From Stigmatella ashevillena (GTDB lineage Bacteria > Myxococcota > Myxococcia > Myxococcales > Myxococcaceae): 64,000 bases of DNA. The stretch is from the NCBI RefSeq assembly GCF_028368975.1, contig NZ_JAQNDM010000002.1, forward strand, positions 6,194,425 to 6,258,424, read 5' to 3'. Below the pieces are notes generated by a model, which was not told where the DNA came from, made no database searches, and was given only the letters and a program-made list of their open reading frames with translations. Below are positions 16,344-25,603 of the stretch, piece by piece; the stretch's first letter is position 1; each line of letters starts with the position of its first letter. The translations under genes were made by a program, and so were the position numbers.

Positions 16344-17522
16344 CTAGAACAGCCGTTTCCAGAAAGAGCGCCTGGACGAGATGCGCTCGAGCGCCTCCTG
16401 CACTTCTTCGTCGTAGTCGGCGCGGTGGGCGATATCGCCCAGCGAGATGATGCCGATGAGGTGGTCATCCCGGTCGACCACAGGGACGCGGCGGATCTGC
16501 CGCCTGCCCATGAGCGCGATGATGCTGAAGAGGTCCTCGTCTGGGTGGACGCACTCCACGTCGTCCGTCATCACGTCTCCGGCGCGCAGCTGCTCCGGGT
16601 TCTTGCTGCCCGTGAAGGCGCGCAAGACCAGATCCCGATCCGTGACGATGCCGATCAGCGCGTTCGTCCCATCCACGATGGGCACCGCGCCGCAGTCCTC
16701 GTCCTTCATGAGCTGCGCCACCTCGCGCAAGCTGCTGTCACGGCGCAGCGTCTTCACCCCGCGCGTCATGACTTCCCGGCCCGTGAGCGGCTCGCGGTGC
16801 CAGCGGCGGCCCGGAGTGGGCTGCCGCGCGGAAGTCGCGGGAGGGCCGCCCACGTTCACGCCCGCTCCGGGCTGGCCCGGGCTGGCCTGTCCCAGGCCCA
16901 GCAGCGGATCATACCGGCCGGTGGAGGGCTGGCCTTGCGCAGGGGAGGCGCCCGGCCGCCCCGAGTGCATGCCGGGGTACGCCGGGCCGCCGTGCGGAGT
17001 GCCATATGCCTGGCCTTGGGGGCTCGAGTACTGGCCGCGATCCTCGCGCAGGCGCCCCTCCTCGCCGCCGTAGCCGGTGCGGTCCCAGGGACGGTAGTTC
17101 TCCTCGCCCGGCTCCCGGCGCAGCTCCAGCGAGTAGGGCACGTCCTGCTGGCCCATGCGCGCCCAGCGGCCCGTGCCGGTGGCGGAGCGGTCATCCCGGT
17201 CATCCTGGCCATAGGGGCCGGACGGGGAGCCGCCATCGCCGAGCTCCCGCGGGTTGTGGGGCCCCTCGGTGCTGGTGCGCGGCTGGGCCATGCGCATCGC
17301 GGCGGCGCGGTGGAAACGTCCCTGGCGCTGGGCATACTCCTCGTCGCGCTCGGGCGCGTAGCCACTGATGCTGGACTCGGCGCGCTCACGTGAGCCCGGC
17401 GGGGCTTCCTCGGCGGAGCGGGCAGAGACGTCCGTGTCGTGGACCGCGCCGGTGCCATTGCTGGGAATGGGGCGCTGCGGGCGGGTGTCGTCTCTGCCGT
17501 TGTCCAATCGTCTGTCGGCCAT
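16344..17522 (-). CDS. CBS-domain protein with long disordered N-terminus
   Basis: A 392-residue protein. Residues 1 to about 260 are a hydrophilic, Gly/Pro/Gln/Arg-rich region with no clear fold. Residues about 262-385 hold a tandem CBS pair: MTRGVKTLRRDSSLREVAQL, then GAVPIVDGTNALIGIVTDRDL, and VMTDDVECVHPDED with RRVPVVDRDDHLIGIISLGDI. CBS pairs bind adenine nucleotides and act as energy or second-messenger sensors, usually controlling a partner. The start ATG at 17522 has GGAG 11 nt upstream. The disordered region is unusual for the family and may be an interaction tail. Confidence 0.85.
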   Translation of the reverse strand: MADRRLDNGRDDTRPQRPIPSNGTGAVHDTDVSARSAEEAPPGSRERAESSISGYAPERDEEYAQRQGRFHRAAAMRMAQPRTSTEGPHNPRELGDGGSPSGPYGQDDRDDRSATGTGRWARMGQQDVPYSLELRREPGEENYRPWDRTGYGGEEGRLREDRGQYSSPQGQAYGTPHGGPAYPGMHSGRPGASPAQGQPSTGRYDPLLGLGQASPGQPGAGVNVGGPPATSARQPTPGRRWHREPLTGREVMTRGVKTLRRDSSLREVAQLMKDEDCGAVPIVDGTNALIGIVTDRDLVLRAFTGSKNPEQLRAGDVMTDDVECVHPDEDLFSIIALMGRRQIRRVPVVDRDDHLIGIISLGDIAHRADYDEEVQEALERISSRRSFWKRLF

Positions 17523-17724
17523 GGCGGTGAGTCTCCAATCGTAGGCTTGGGTATGCCGCGCCAGGAAAGGAGGGCGCGGGCGAACCCAGGCTGCCGACTG
17601 TGTCCACCCACACCAAGGGGAGCACGGGACGGATCCTCGCTTCTGTCGGCTCACGTGCAGGCCCCCCGCTCCGGGAGCCCAACGGTGGACATCGGATCCG
17701 CCCGCTGGTCAACGGATACGCGGC

Positions 17725-18840
17725 TCACCCCGCGGCGAGCGACTCGCCCAGCCGCGCCAGGCCCTCGAAGCTCTCCAACTCTCCGCTGGCCTCGGGCGCG
17801 GCCACCGCCACGGAGCCCTTGGGCAGGTTCTGCGCGAGCTGGCTCAGCAGCTCCCGGTGCTCCTTCGCCCGGGCCCGCTCCCGCTGCGCCAACTGCTCCA
17901 GCGCGTCCACGCCGGCCTTCGCCGCCTTGTCCCCCGGTGGGACATGGCGCTGGAGGTCCTGCGGCGAAGGCAGGGTCTCCTCGCGCGCCCAGCTGCGGTT
18001 GAGCACGTAACCGGCGCACGGCAGGCCCCGCTCCGCCAACGTCTGCCGGAAGAAGCGCACCTCCTCCAGCGCCGCCGCCTCGGGCGAGGTGACGAGCAGG
18101 AAGGTGGCTTCCGCCGAGGACAGCCGCTCGCGCAGCCGGTCCGAGCGCAGGCGGATGCCGGCGAACAGCCCGCTCGTGGCGCCGATGAAGGAGCGCAGGT
18201 CCGTCGTGAAGGGCTCGCCGAACAGGGTGCCCAGCACGTTGCCGATGAGCCGCGTGGCCCGCCGCCACAGGCCGCCCCCGGAGGTCTCCTGGGGGCCGAA
18301 GAGCGCCACCACGCGATCATCCAGGAAGCGCGCCAGGCGCCCCGGCGCGTCGAGGAAGTCCAGCGCGTGCCGGCTCGGAGGGGTGTCCAGCACGATGAGC
18401 TCGTGCTGGCCCTCGTGGATGTACTGATCGAGCGCCTCGGCCGCCGCGTACTCCTGGATGCCGGCCACCAGCTCCGAGAGGAAGCCGTAGAAGCGGTGCT
18501 CCAGGATGGTGCGCACCGCCTCGGGCGAGGCGGACAGCCGCCGCACCATGCGCTCGAAGACGATGCCGGGATCCAACATCCACACGTCCAGCTGGCCCTT
18601 GCCCGTGGCGGTGTGCCCATGAAGGATGTGGGGCGCCACGGTGGTGGGCTCCGAGCCGCTCTCGGGAAGGCCCATGGCCTCCGCGAGCCGCCGCGCCGGA
18701 TCAATGGTGAGCACCAGCACCTTGCGTCCCGCCCGTGCCGCGGCCACGCCCAGCGCCGCCGCCGTCGTCGTCTTGCCCACGCCCCCCGCGCCGCACAGCA
18801 CGAGCACGCGCTTGTTTCGCAGCACCGCCCCCAGGCTCAT
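17725..18840 (-). CDS. Get3/ArsA-like ATPase, BagB type
   Basis: A 371-residue ATPase with P-loop CGAGGVGKTTTAAALG, switch-like VLTIDPARRLAEAMG and VLDTPPSRHALDFLD. The pattern matches the actinobacterial Get3-like B subunit (Rv3680/BagB type), in which the signature lysine of the deviant Walker A (GKGGVGKT) is replaced; here it is Ala. It overlaps by 4 bp the upstream gene for the partner ATPase, so a heteromer is likely. Such pairs have been linked to anion or metabolite export and envelope homeostasis. No arsenic genes are nearby. Confidence 0.88.
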   Translation of the reverse strand: MSLGAVLRNKRVLVLCGAGGVGKTTTAAALGVAAARAGRKVLVLTIDPARRLAEAMGLPESGSEPTTVAPHILHGHTATGKGQLDVWMLDPGIVFERMVRRLSASPEAVRTILEHRFYGFLSELVAGIQEYAAAEALDQYIHEGQHELIVLDTPPSRHALDFLDAPGRLARFLDDRVVALFGPQETSGGGLWRRATRLIGNVLGTLFGEPFTTDLRSFIGATSGLFAGIRLRSDRLRERLSSAEATFLLVTSPEAAALEEVRFFRQTLAERGLPCAGYVLNRSWAREETLPSPQDLQRHVPPGDKAAKAGVDALEQLAQRERARAKEHRELLSQLAQNLPKGSVAVAAPEASGELESFEGLARLGESLAAG

Positions 18841-19781
18841 GGCGCCTCTTTCTGGCTCAGCCGGGCATTCAAGGGAATCAGGGCCGTGGCGAGCTGATCC
18901 ACCAGGGCGGGACCGGAGGCGAGCAGGTCCGGCAGGCACAGCAGGGGCGCGGCGACGCCCTGCTCCAGCCGGGCCCGTGACATCTCCGCCACCTCCAGCC
19001 GCGCCAACGCGCGGGAACCCTCGTGGGGCCCGTGCGCCGCGAGCAGCGTGTTCAAGGAGGCCCGAGAGGCCGGCGTGGGGAAGGGGTTCTCGGGCATGCG
19101 GTTGAGGAGCGCCGCGGCCAGGGGCAGGCCCAGGCGCCGCACCTCGGAGGCCAGCTGGAGCGCTTCGCTCACCGGCAGCGGCTCCGGCAGGGTGGCGAGC
19201 AGCACCGCGGTGCGCACCGGATCCTGGAGCAGCTCCAGCCCCTCGCGCACGGCCCGGCCGATGGGGCCCCCAGGCAGGAGCGAGAGGATCGCCCGCGGCA
19301 GCGAGGCCATGGCGAGCGCGTGCCCCGTGGCGGGCAGATCCATCACGCACAGGGGATACAGGAAGCGGCCGTCAGGCCCCGTCCGCCGCACCAGATCCAG
19401 CATCTGGTACATGAGCCCCAACTCCCTCAGAGAGGGGCCTGCCTCCAGGAAGCGGCGCAGGGCGCGCGAGCGCAGGGCCGCATCGGCCATGAGGCGCAAG
19501 GGCAGCACGTCCTCCAAGAATCGCCGGTGGCCCGCGGAGGCCGAGATGCGCAGGAAGGACAGGCGGGGCTCCACCGGCGTCACCTCCGTGCCGGGGCCCC
19601 GGGCGCCCACCAGGGGGCCCAGCACCGAGGGGCCCTCCAAGGAGGGGGTGACTTCGGCCAGGAGCACGGTGTGGCCCGCGCGCACCGCCGCGCGGGCCAG
19701 CGTGGCCGCGAGGGTGCTCTTGCCCACACCTCCCTTACCGGAGACAAGCAAGGCCCGTTTGGTCCACAACGCTTCCAGCAC
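18837..19781 (-). CDS. Get3/ArsA-like ATPase, BagA type
   Basis: A 314-residue ATPase starting with GTG at 19781 (GAGAGGA about 9 nt upstream). The P-loop GKGGVGKSTLAATLA keeps the signature lysine of Get3/ArsA/MinD ATPases. Further motifs are LLAEVTPS and VMDLPATGHALAM, where an aspartate and the PxTGH motif are conserved as in Get3-like A subunits. It is shorter than arsenite-pump ArsA and has a single ATPase domain. The ATGA overlap with the downstream BagB-type gene argues for a stoichiometric two-subunit complex at the membrane. Confidence 0.9.
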   Translation of the reverse strand: MLEALWTKRALLVSGKGGVGKSTLAATLARAAVRAGHTVLLAEVTPSLEGPSVLGPLVGARGPGTEVTPVEPRLSFLRISASAGHRRFLEDVLPLRLMADAALRSRALRRFLEAGPSLRELGLMYQMLDLVRRTGPDGRFLYPLCVMDLPATGHALAMASLPRAILSLLPGGPIGRAVREGLELLQDPVRTAVLLATLPEPLPVSEALQLASEVRRLGLPLAAALLNRMPENPFPTPASRASLNTLLAAHGPHEGSRALARLEVAEMSRARLEQGVAAPLLCLPDLLASGPALVDQLATALIPLNARLSQKEAP

Positions 19782-19958
19782 CCGACCCCATCCTCTCCGC
19801 AGGAGTGCGGCCCCTCAGATTAGGCCGGGGCGTGTCCTCACGCACCCTCAAAATCTTGGCATGGGGGAGGAGGGATGCCCGTCCCACCCGTGCGTTTGGG
19901 CTCCTGATGCGGGGGATTGTTCACCAGGAACCGGAGTCCGCGCGGGGGGGAAACGGGC

Positions 19959-20642
19959 CTAGTTCACCGCCCAGAGGGCGCCGATCTCCTCACATGCGCG
20001 CTCCACGTCCTGGAGCCTCCGGAAGGTGGATCGCGGCGCGTTGAAGACGGCGCCGGCGAACACGTCCACCACGCGGATGCGCCGCGGGTCCACGGGCCCC
20101 AGGCGGTTGAGGTGTTGCTCGGCGAAGCTTTGCAGCAGGGTCGCAATGTATTGCCCGGAGCGCTCATCCAGCGGGTGCCACTTGGAGAAGTAGAGCTTGA
20201 GCAGCCCCACGGTGGGCTGGCCATGCCGGTCCTCGCCTTGCAGCACCACCTCGGGCCGCACGTTGATGGTGACGCCGGCCACCTCCAGCACGGGGGGCTC
20301 GGTGCCCACGGCGCTCAGCACCGTGTCCTCCAACTCCAGGAAGGGCACCAGCGCGGCGAACCGGTCCAGCGCCTCGCTGCACAGGTGCAGGCGCTGGGCC
20401 TCGAAGTCCGACTCGGGCACGGTGGTGAAGAAGCGCTCCTGGTAGTCGCGCAGCACGCCGCCGTTGAGGCCCTGGCAGAGGAACTCGGTGATGGCCTGGG
20501 CGGCCTCCGGATAGCGCAGGTACTGCGGGTCACACGGGTGCTTCTGGTCGTGAATGATGCGCTTGCGGCGGGAGGGTGTGGCGGTGAGGTACTCGCCCAG
20601 CTTGTTCACCGAAACGCGCGGCGACTCACGGAACTCAGCCAT
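19959..20642 (-). CDS. conserved-looking protein of unknown function
   Basis: A 227-residue soluble protein with no signal peptide. The N-terminus (VSVNKLGEYLTATPSRRKRI) is basic. The middle contains INVRPEVVLQG followed by a GLLKLYFSKW strand, an arrangement that loosely resembles the E-x-n-K core of PD-(D/E)XK-type folds, but the aspartate is not certain. The C-terminal part ends in a regular helical region (RRLQDVERACEEIGALW). I do not recognise the family. It stands alone between the Bag ATPase pair and an acetyltransferase, all on the minus strand. Confidence 0.75.
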   Translation of the reverse strand: MAEFRESPRVSVNKLGEYLTATPSRRKRIIHDQKHPCDPQYLRYPEAAQAITEFLCQGLNGGVLRDYQERFFTTVPESDFEAQRLHLCSEALDRFAALVPFLELEDTVLSAVGTEPPVLEVAGVTINVRPEVVLQGEDRHGQPTVGLLKLYFSKWHPLDERSGQYIATLLQSFAEQHLNRLGPVDPRRIRVVDVFAGAVFNAPRSTFRRLQDVERACEEIGALWAVN

Positions 20643-20711
20643 GAAAGATGCCCCTTCGTGTGTCGTTGAGAAGTCACACAGTACAGGGGCGGTCTGACAC
20701 TCCCGGGCGCC

Positions 20712-21536
20712 TCAGGGCGACGGCGTGAGGCCCTCGCCGTGCTTCACCAGCGCGACGCGCGAGTAGGCCATGGCGAACCCCAGCCGCGTCGCGTTCCGCT
20801 CGGTGGGAATGCCCGGCCCCGAGGCGATGACGGCCAGCGTGCTCCCCAACTCCTGGCCCCGCGCCAGCCGCGCGGCGATCAGCGCCTGTTGGATGCCCTG
20901 GCGGCGGAATGCGGGCTTCACCGACGTGCCGAACAGGGAGGTGAGCCCCCCACTGGTCTCGCAGCCTCCCGCGCCGACGGCCTCCGTGCCCTTGCGGGCC
21001 ACATACGCATCCGCGGTGGGATGCCGGGCGCTCTTGAGGCCCAGTTGCAGGAAGACCTCGGACAGGGGCTCGCCCTCGGGCATGAAGCCGCTGCTGGAGA
21101 CCTGGACGAACTCCAGCACCGCCGCGTCGTCCGTGGGGTCCACCCGCTCGATGCGCACCCCTTCGGGCCAGCCGAGGGGCAGCCTGCGCAGATCCTCTTC
21201 GGCGCGCAGGGGGCGGTAGAGCACGTTGACGAATTCCCGGAGGGCAAAGCCCCGCCGGTCCAGGCTCTCCAGCAAGGAGGCGGGCGCGAAGGGGCTCAGC
21301 TCGACCTTCGGTTCGACCCCCCGCGAGCAGAAGAACGCCTCGAGCTCGTCCAACTGGGCCTCGGTGACGGGCTGGTCGAACCCGAAGCCGCAAGACTTGT
21401 TCACATAGGAGCCCACCCCCCCGTAGGCCATCCATCCGTCGGCGATCTGCCGGGACTCCAGGGCCAGCTCCGCCGCGGCGGTGGCCTGCTTTCGTTCGAA
21501 CAGCCGGGCGATCTCGACGAAGCTCCAGTCGCTCAT
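20712..21536 (-). CDS. GNAT-family N-acetyltransferase
   Basis: A 274-residue protein whose C-terminal half carries the acetyl-CoA-binding signature of GNAT enzymes: GLTSLFGTSVKPAFRRQGIQ with Q/RxxGxQ-type loop, then ALIAARLARGQELGSTLAVI and a late NATRLGFAMAYSRV segment. The N-terminal about 140 residues are family-specific and may bind substrate. The start ATG at 21536 is divergent from the ROK kinase gene, with 58 bp between. The substrate is unknown. Confidence 0.85.
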   Translation of the reverse strand: MSDWSFVEIARLFERKQATAAAELALESRQIADGWMAYGGVGSYVNKSCGFGFDQPVTEAQLDELEAFFCSRGVEPKVELSPFAPASLLESLDRRGFALREFVNVLYRPLRAEEDLRRLPLGWPEGVRIERVDPTDDAAVLEFVQVSSSGFMPEGEPLSEVFLQLGLKSARHPTADAYVARKGTEAVGAGGCETSGGLTSLFGTSVKPAFRRQGIQQALIAARLARGQELGSTLAVIASGPGIPTERNATRLGFAMAYSRVALVKHGEGLTPSP

Positions 21537-21594
21537 GCGACGATACTCACCAAATTCACGGCATGAAGGCGAGTGAAAGCGCTGGGAGGGACGA

Positions 21595-22611
21595 ATGACG
21601 CAAAAGCCCAAGGAAGACAGGAAGCGGGTGCTGGGGGGGCTCGACCTGGGAGGGACGAAGATCCAAGCGGTGGTGCTGGATGAGCATGGAACCGTCCTGA
21701 GCCAGGCCCGCCGGGCCACCCCCCAGGAAGGAGGCCCTCCGGCGATCGTCGAGGCGCTGGCCGCCGCGCTCGAGGAGGTGACGAAGCCGCTGCAACTGGA
21801 GTCGTCTGAACTCACGGGGGTGGGGGTAGGGGCTCCCGGCGCGGTGAACGCGGCGACGGGCACGCTGCTCCAGGCGGGCAACCTGCCGGGCTGGAGCGGG
21901 CCCTACCCGCTGGCCGAGGCGCTCGCGAAGAAGATCTCGGTGCCGGTGTACCTCGGCAACGACGTGCAGGTCGCGGTGGCGGCCGAAGCACGGCTGGGGG
22001 CGGGGCGTCCCTACCGCTCGCTGCTGGGGGTGTGGTGGGGCACCGGGGTGGGCGGCGGCATCATCCTTGATGGGCAGCGGTGGATGGGCCGGGGCGCCGC
22101 CGGCGAGATTGGCCACACGGTGGTACGGCGCGGCGGGGCGCGGTGCTCGTGCGGCAGGCGCGGGTGTCTGGAGGCGTATGCCGGCCGCGGCGCCATGGAA
22201 CGCAAGGCCCGCAAGGCCCTCGAACGCGGGGAGAAGACGCGCCTGTTCGACTGGATGACGGAGCAAGGCAAGGACCGGCTCACCAGCGGGGTATGGCTCA
22301 AGGCGCTCAAGCAGGGAGATCCGCTGGCCGTGAAGCTCATCGAACGGGCACTGCGGATGCTGGGGGCAGGCATCGCCTCGGCGGTGAATCTCCTGGACGT
22401 GGAGGCGGTGGTCATCGGCGGAGGGCTGGGGACGCGGCTGGGCCAGCTCTATGTGGAGCGGCTGCGCGTGGCGATGAAGCCTCACCTCTTCGTCCCTCAA
22501 CGCCCACCGGACCTGCACCTCGCGGGGCTGGGAGAGTTGTCGGGGGCCATTGGCGCGGCGCTGCTGGCCGAGCCTGTGGCGGAGATCCTCGCCCCCAGCA
22601 CGGAGCCTTGA
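21595..22611 (+). CDS. ROK-family sugar kinase (glucokinase-like)
   Basis: A 338-residue kinase of the ROK family. It has the N-terminal phosphate motif GGLDLGGTKIQAVVLD, GVGAPGAVN, the sugar-binding NLPGWSG and GNDVQVAVAAEA, the GTGVGGGII loop, the catalytic/zinc region GEIGHTVV, and the cysteine cluster CSCGRRGCLEAYA that binds structural zinc. Lack of an N-terminal helix-turn-helix means it is an enzyme, not a ROK repressor. It probably phosphorylates glucose or another hexose in the cytoplasm. Confidence 0.93.
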   Translation: MTQKPKEDRKRVLGGLDLGGTKIQAVVLDEHGTVLSQARRATPQEGGPPAIVEALAAALEEVTKPLQLESSELTGVGVGAPGAVNAATGTLLQAGNLPGWSGPYPLAEALAKKISVPVYLGNDVQVAVAAEARLGAGRPYRSLLGVWWGTGVGGGIILDGQRWMGRGAAGEIGHTVVRRGGARCSCGRRGCLEAYAGRGAMERKARKALERGEKTRLFDWMTEQGKDRLTSGVWLKALKQGDPLAVKLIERALRMLGAGIASAVNLLDVEAVVIGGGLGTRLGQLYVERLRVAMKPHLFVPQRPPDLHLAGLGELSGAIGAALLAEPVAEILAPSTEP

Positions 22612-22636
22612 ATGCCGGAGGGCGAGTCCCGCCGCC

Positions 22637-23290
22637 TCACTCCGCTTTCGCGGTCTCGTCCTTGTCCTTGCGGCGCTGGGATTTCGGCTTGCGCACCTCG
22701 TCGGGCGGGGGCGGCTGCGCATGCGCACACTGCAGCAGGGAGGGTGGGTCGAAGCAGCCGAGCCGGAACTCCTCCTGGGTGCACCGGCCGCGCGGCGTCT
22801 GGGCGCAGGCCACCTCCGCGCGGCTCGTCTTGCAATCGTAGCCGCACGCGATGCCCGTGCCCGCCGTGGCGCAGGTGGGCCTGGGAATCTCCGCGCCGAA
22901 CTCGTGGATGGAGGCCTCGGGCGGATCCCAGCACGTCACATCGCCGAAGTGCTCCCGGCAGACGCCATAGGGGGTCTGGGCACAGGCCACCTTGCCCTTC
23001 GTCACCAGACAGCGGAACCCACACGCCACCTTGCCTCGGACCTCCTTGCACTCTGGCCGCAGCCCCTCGTCCGGAGGGTGGTGGATGCTCGCGGGCAGGG
23101 GGTCGAGGCAGTGCACCTCGTCGTTCAAGACCGCGCATGCCCCATACGGTGTCTGGGCACATCGCGCCTGACTGGAGCTTGTCTTGCAGGCATAACCACA
23201 GGTGGTCTCTCCGTTCGCGAAGAGACACGTGGCGGGGGGCAGCCCCGGTGTGGCAGCCAGAACGAAGGCTCCTAGAAGGACGACGAACAT
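22637..23290 (-). CDS. secreted protein with three Cys-rich repeats
   Basis: A 217-residue protein with a clear signal peptide (MFVVLLGAFVLAATPGLPPA). The mature part has three tandem units of about 60 residues. Each follows the plan C-x(6-9)-CGYxCK...ARCAQTPYGxC...VxCxDPP, with six conserved cysteines that could form three disulfides per unit, joined by P/S-x-x-IHE/HxPPD linkers. The C-terminus is a Lys/Arg/Asp-rich tail. I do not recognise the family. It is probably periplasmic or secreted and structurally rigid. Confidence 0.82.
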   Translation of the reverse strand: MFVVLLGAFVLAATPGLPPATCLFANGETTCGYACKTSSSQARCAQTPYGACAVLNDEVHCLDPLPASIHHPPDEGLRPECKEVRGKVACGFRCLVTKGKVACAQTPYGVCREHFGDVTCWDPPEASIHEFGAEIPRPTCATAGTGIACGYDCKTSRAEVACAQTPRGRCTQEEFRLGCFDPPSLLQCAHAQPPPPDEVRKPKSQRRKDKDETAKAE

Positions 23291-23440
23291 GGGTACCTCT
23301 GGACGGATGTGCGAGAGCCCCAGCGCGACGAGCAAGGGGCTCTGTTCATTCAATCCGCCATCAGGGAGGGCCGCGCGAGGGGATGTGTTTGGAAACCACT
23401 GCTATTCCAGAACACACTGGAAAGTCCGTATCATCTCAAC

Positions 23441-24733
23441 ATGCCCAAAACCCAGCCGCCCGTGCGTGTTTCACCGGCCCTCACGACCTCCGCTCCCAGC
23501 TCACGGTGCCCCCACTTGGGCGATGAATACAACCCCTTCAAAGGCCCGCACCTCCAGGCGCCCTATCCCTTCTTCGCGCAGCTCCGGAAGGAGGCGCCGG
23601 TCACCTTCAGCCCCATGCTGGGCATGTGGCTCATCAGCCGGGTGGAGGACATCAACGACGTGCTCAACCACGCCTCCAGCTACTCCTCGGCGAGCATGCT
23701 CACCTCCACGTCCCAGTTGACGCCCGAGGCGCGCGCCATCCTGGGGCCGGGGCCCATCCTCCATGACAGCCCGCTCAACACGGATCCGCCGGCCCACACC
23801 CGGCTGCGCCGCCTGTTGCAGCGCGGGTTCCTGCCCGCGCGCATTGCCCGCCAGGAGGCCAGCACCCGCCAACTGGCCAATGCCCTCATCGACACCTTCA
23901 TCCACAAGGGCCGGGTGGACCTCGTGGAGGCGTTCACCTACCCGTTCCCCATGCATGTCATCCTCAACATGGTGGGCGTTCCCCACGAGGACATGGACCG
24001 GGTCAAGCGCTGGTGCGATGACCTCTTCGGGCTCATCTTCTCCCAGACGCCTCCGGAGGCGCAGCCGGCCATGGCTCGCGGCGTCGTCGAGTACCGGGCC
24101 TACTGCGCGCGCCTCATCGAGCAGCGGCGGCGGGAGCCGCGCGAGGACCTGGCCAGCTATCTGGTGCACACCGAGGCCGGCTCGGACGCGTTGAACACCG
24201 AGGAGCTGGTCTCGCTGCTGGGAGGCTCGCTGATCGGGGCGGGGCACGAGGCCACCACGGCCCAGCTGGGGCTCATCCTGCTGAACCTGCTGCGCAAGCC
24301 CGAGCGCTGGCAGGCGCTGTGCGAGAACCCGGCGCTCATCCCCCGGGCCGTCGAGGAGTGCATCCGGTTGGAGGCGGCCTCGCACGGCATGGTGCGGACC
24401 GCGGTGGAGGACGTGCGCATTGGCGGGGTGGTGCTGCCGAAAGGCTCACGGCTGCTGTTGCTCTACAGCGCCGCCAACCACGATGAGACGCAGCATCCGG
24501 AGCCGGAGCGGTACGCGCTCGACCGGACGAACCCGCACCACCTGGGCTTCGGCCATGGCGTCCATTACTGCCTGGGCTCGCACTTGGCCCGGCTGGAGCT
24601 GTGTGTCGCCGTCGAGCTGTTCACCCAGCGGATGCCTGGAATTCGCCTGGTTCCCGACCAGGACGTCGGCTACCACCAGGAGTTGTTGATTCTGCGCAAC
24701 ATCTCCCGGTTGGAGGTGGAGTGGCCTTTGTAG
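23441..24733 (+). CDS. cytochrome P450
   Basis: A 430-residue soluble bacterial P450. The I-helix oxygen-binding motif is GAGHEATTA, the K-helix ExxR is EECIRLEA, and the heme-thiolate loop is FGHGVHYCLGSHLA with the axial Cys. The N-terminal PFKGPHLQAPYPFFAQLRKE is typical. The start ATG at 23441 has only a weak ribosome site. No ferredoxin, reductase or biosynthetic genes adjoin it, so redox partners are encoded elsewhere and the substrate cannot be inferred. Confidence 0.95.
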   Translation: MPKTQPPVRVSPALTTSAPSSRCPHLGDEYNPFKGPHLQAPYPFFAQLRKEAPVTFSPMLGMWLISRVEDINDVLNHASSYSSASMLTSTSQLTPEARAILGPGPILHDSPLNTDPPAHTRLRRLLQRGFLPARIARQEASTRQLANALIDTFIHKGRVDLVEAFTYPFPMHVILNMVGVPHEDMDRVKRWCDDLFGLIFSQTPPEAQPAMARGVVEYRAYCARLIEQRRREPREDLASYLVHTEAGSDALNTEELVSLLGGSLIGAGHEATTAQLGLILLNLLRKPERWQALCENPALIPRAVEECIRLEAASHGMVRTAVEDVRIGGVVLPKGSRLLLLYSAANHDETQHPEPERYALDRTNPHHLGFGHGVHYCLGSHLARLELCVAVELFTQRMPGIRLVPDQDVGYHQELLILRNISRLEVEWPL

Positions 24734-24772
24734 GCTCCCCTGCATAGGCCACCCTGCCTTCGCGCCTCGGCC

Positions 24773-25006
24773 TCAGTCGCCGGGGTAGCTGGTCCAATAG
24801 ACGCCGGGGAGGGGATTGGTGCCCCGGTCGCTGCGCGGTCCATCCCCATCTGGGATGTCATTGATGCCGCCGCGGCCGAGGGCCTCGCGCTCCTGGTCGT
24901 CCTCCTCGTTTTCCGTGTGGGCGCGTTTTCCGGCGTTCGAGGTCTCCGCCTCGGGCGGCTCCTGGCGCGGGCGGTCCGCGGGTTGCTTCTTCTCTTGAGT
25001 TGCCAT
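24773..25006 (-). CDS. small hydrophilic disordered protein
   Basis: A 77-residue protein starting MATQEKKQPADRPRQEPPEA, with GGAGG 9 nt before the ATG, which supports real translation. It is rich in Glu, Asp, Arg, Gly and Pro, lacks hydrophobic stretches and ends GVYWTSYPGD. It is probably intrinsically disordered. Small proteins of this composition are often stress-related, but that is only analogy. Confidence 0.65.
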   Translation of the reverse strand: MATQEKKQPADRPRQEPPEAETSNAGKRAHTENEEDDQEREALGRGGINDIPDGDGPRSDRGTNPLPGVYWTSYPGD

Positions 25007-25265
25007 GTGGGAATCCTCCGCCCTTCAAGAGTCAGGGCGGCCTGTGCGCTCGGCAACTGGGCAGGGAGGACCGCCTCCTGGGCAGGCAGGCAACGGGCGG
25101 GGCGCACGAAATCGCATCGAAATCTGAGAGCAAGCGACAACCTTTACAGGCCCAATCCTGAAAATTCTTCGCGTTGCGCCTTGAAAACCACCGGAACTCG
25201 CCGACTTCTGGAGAAGAGCGCCGGGCGCGTGGCTTGCAAATGCACAGGTGTCTTCGGAGCCCACC

Positions 25266-25544
25266 ATGACCCGCTCACGCCCCCCCCTCACGCGGTACTA
25301 CGACGTTGCGCTGGCGCCGGAAGCCTGGAGGGATGCCGGGTGCGTCACCGCGGATGATTTCCTGGTCTTGCAGGATGTGATGAATCTCTTGGCTGCGGAA
25401 GGAACCCCCTATGAGCGGGGGATGGGCCCCCACTCGGTGACGGTGGCGGGCCTCGAGGTCCACTACACGCGCGATGACGTGGCCCGCACGCTCACCCTGC
25501 ACCGCGTGGTGCGGGCCCTGGAGCAGCCGGGCTCCGCCTACTGA
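25266..25544 (+). CDS. small protein of unknown function
   Basis: A 92-residue protein. The ATG at 25266 has GGAG 7 nt upstream and was preferred over an in-frame GTG at 25248. The sequence alternates short strands and helices (GLEVHYTRDDVARTLTLHRVV near the C-terminus is split by charged residues) and has no signal peptide. No family is recognised. It is convergent with the composite response regulator. Confidence 0.65.
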   Translation: MTRSRPPLTRYYDVALAPEAWRDAGCVTADDFLVLQDVMNLLAAEGTPYERGMGPHSVTVAGLEVHYTRDDVARTLTLHRVVRALEQPGSAY

Positions 25545-25603
25545 GTCAAGTTCAGACCCAGGGTTGCCTCTGACCCAGGCTCGTCGGCAAAGGTCCGGAG
25601 GGC

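Noticed and set aside
17725..19350. Longer version of the BagB-type ATPase reaching to 19350
   Set aside because: The added sequence is an out-of-frame shadow of the BagA-type gene. The ATG at 18840 precedes the P-loop directly.
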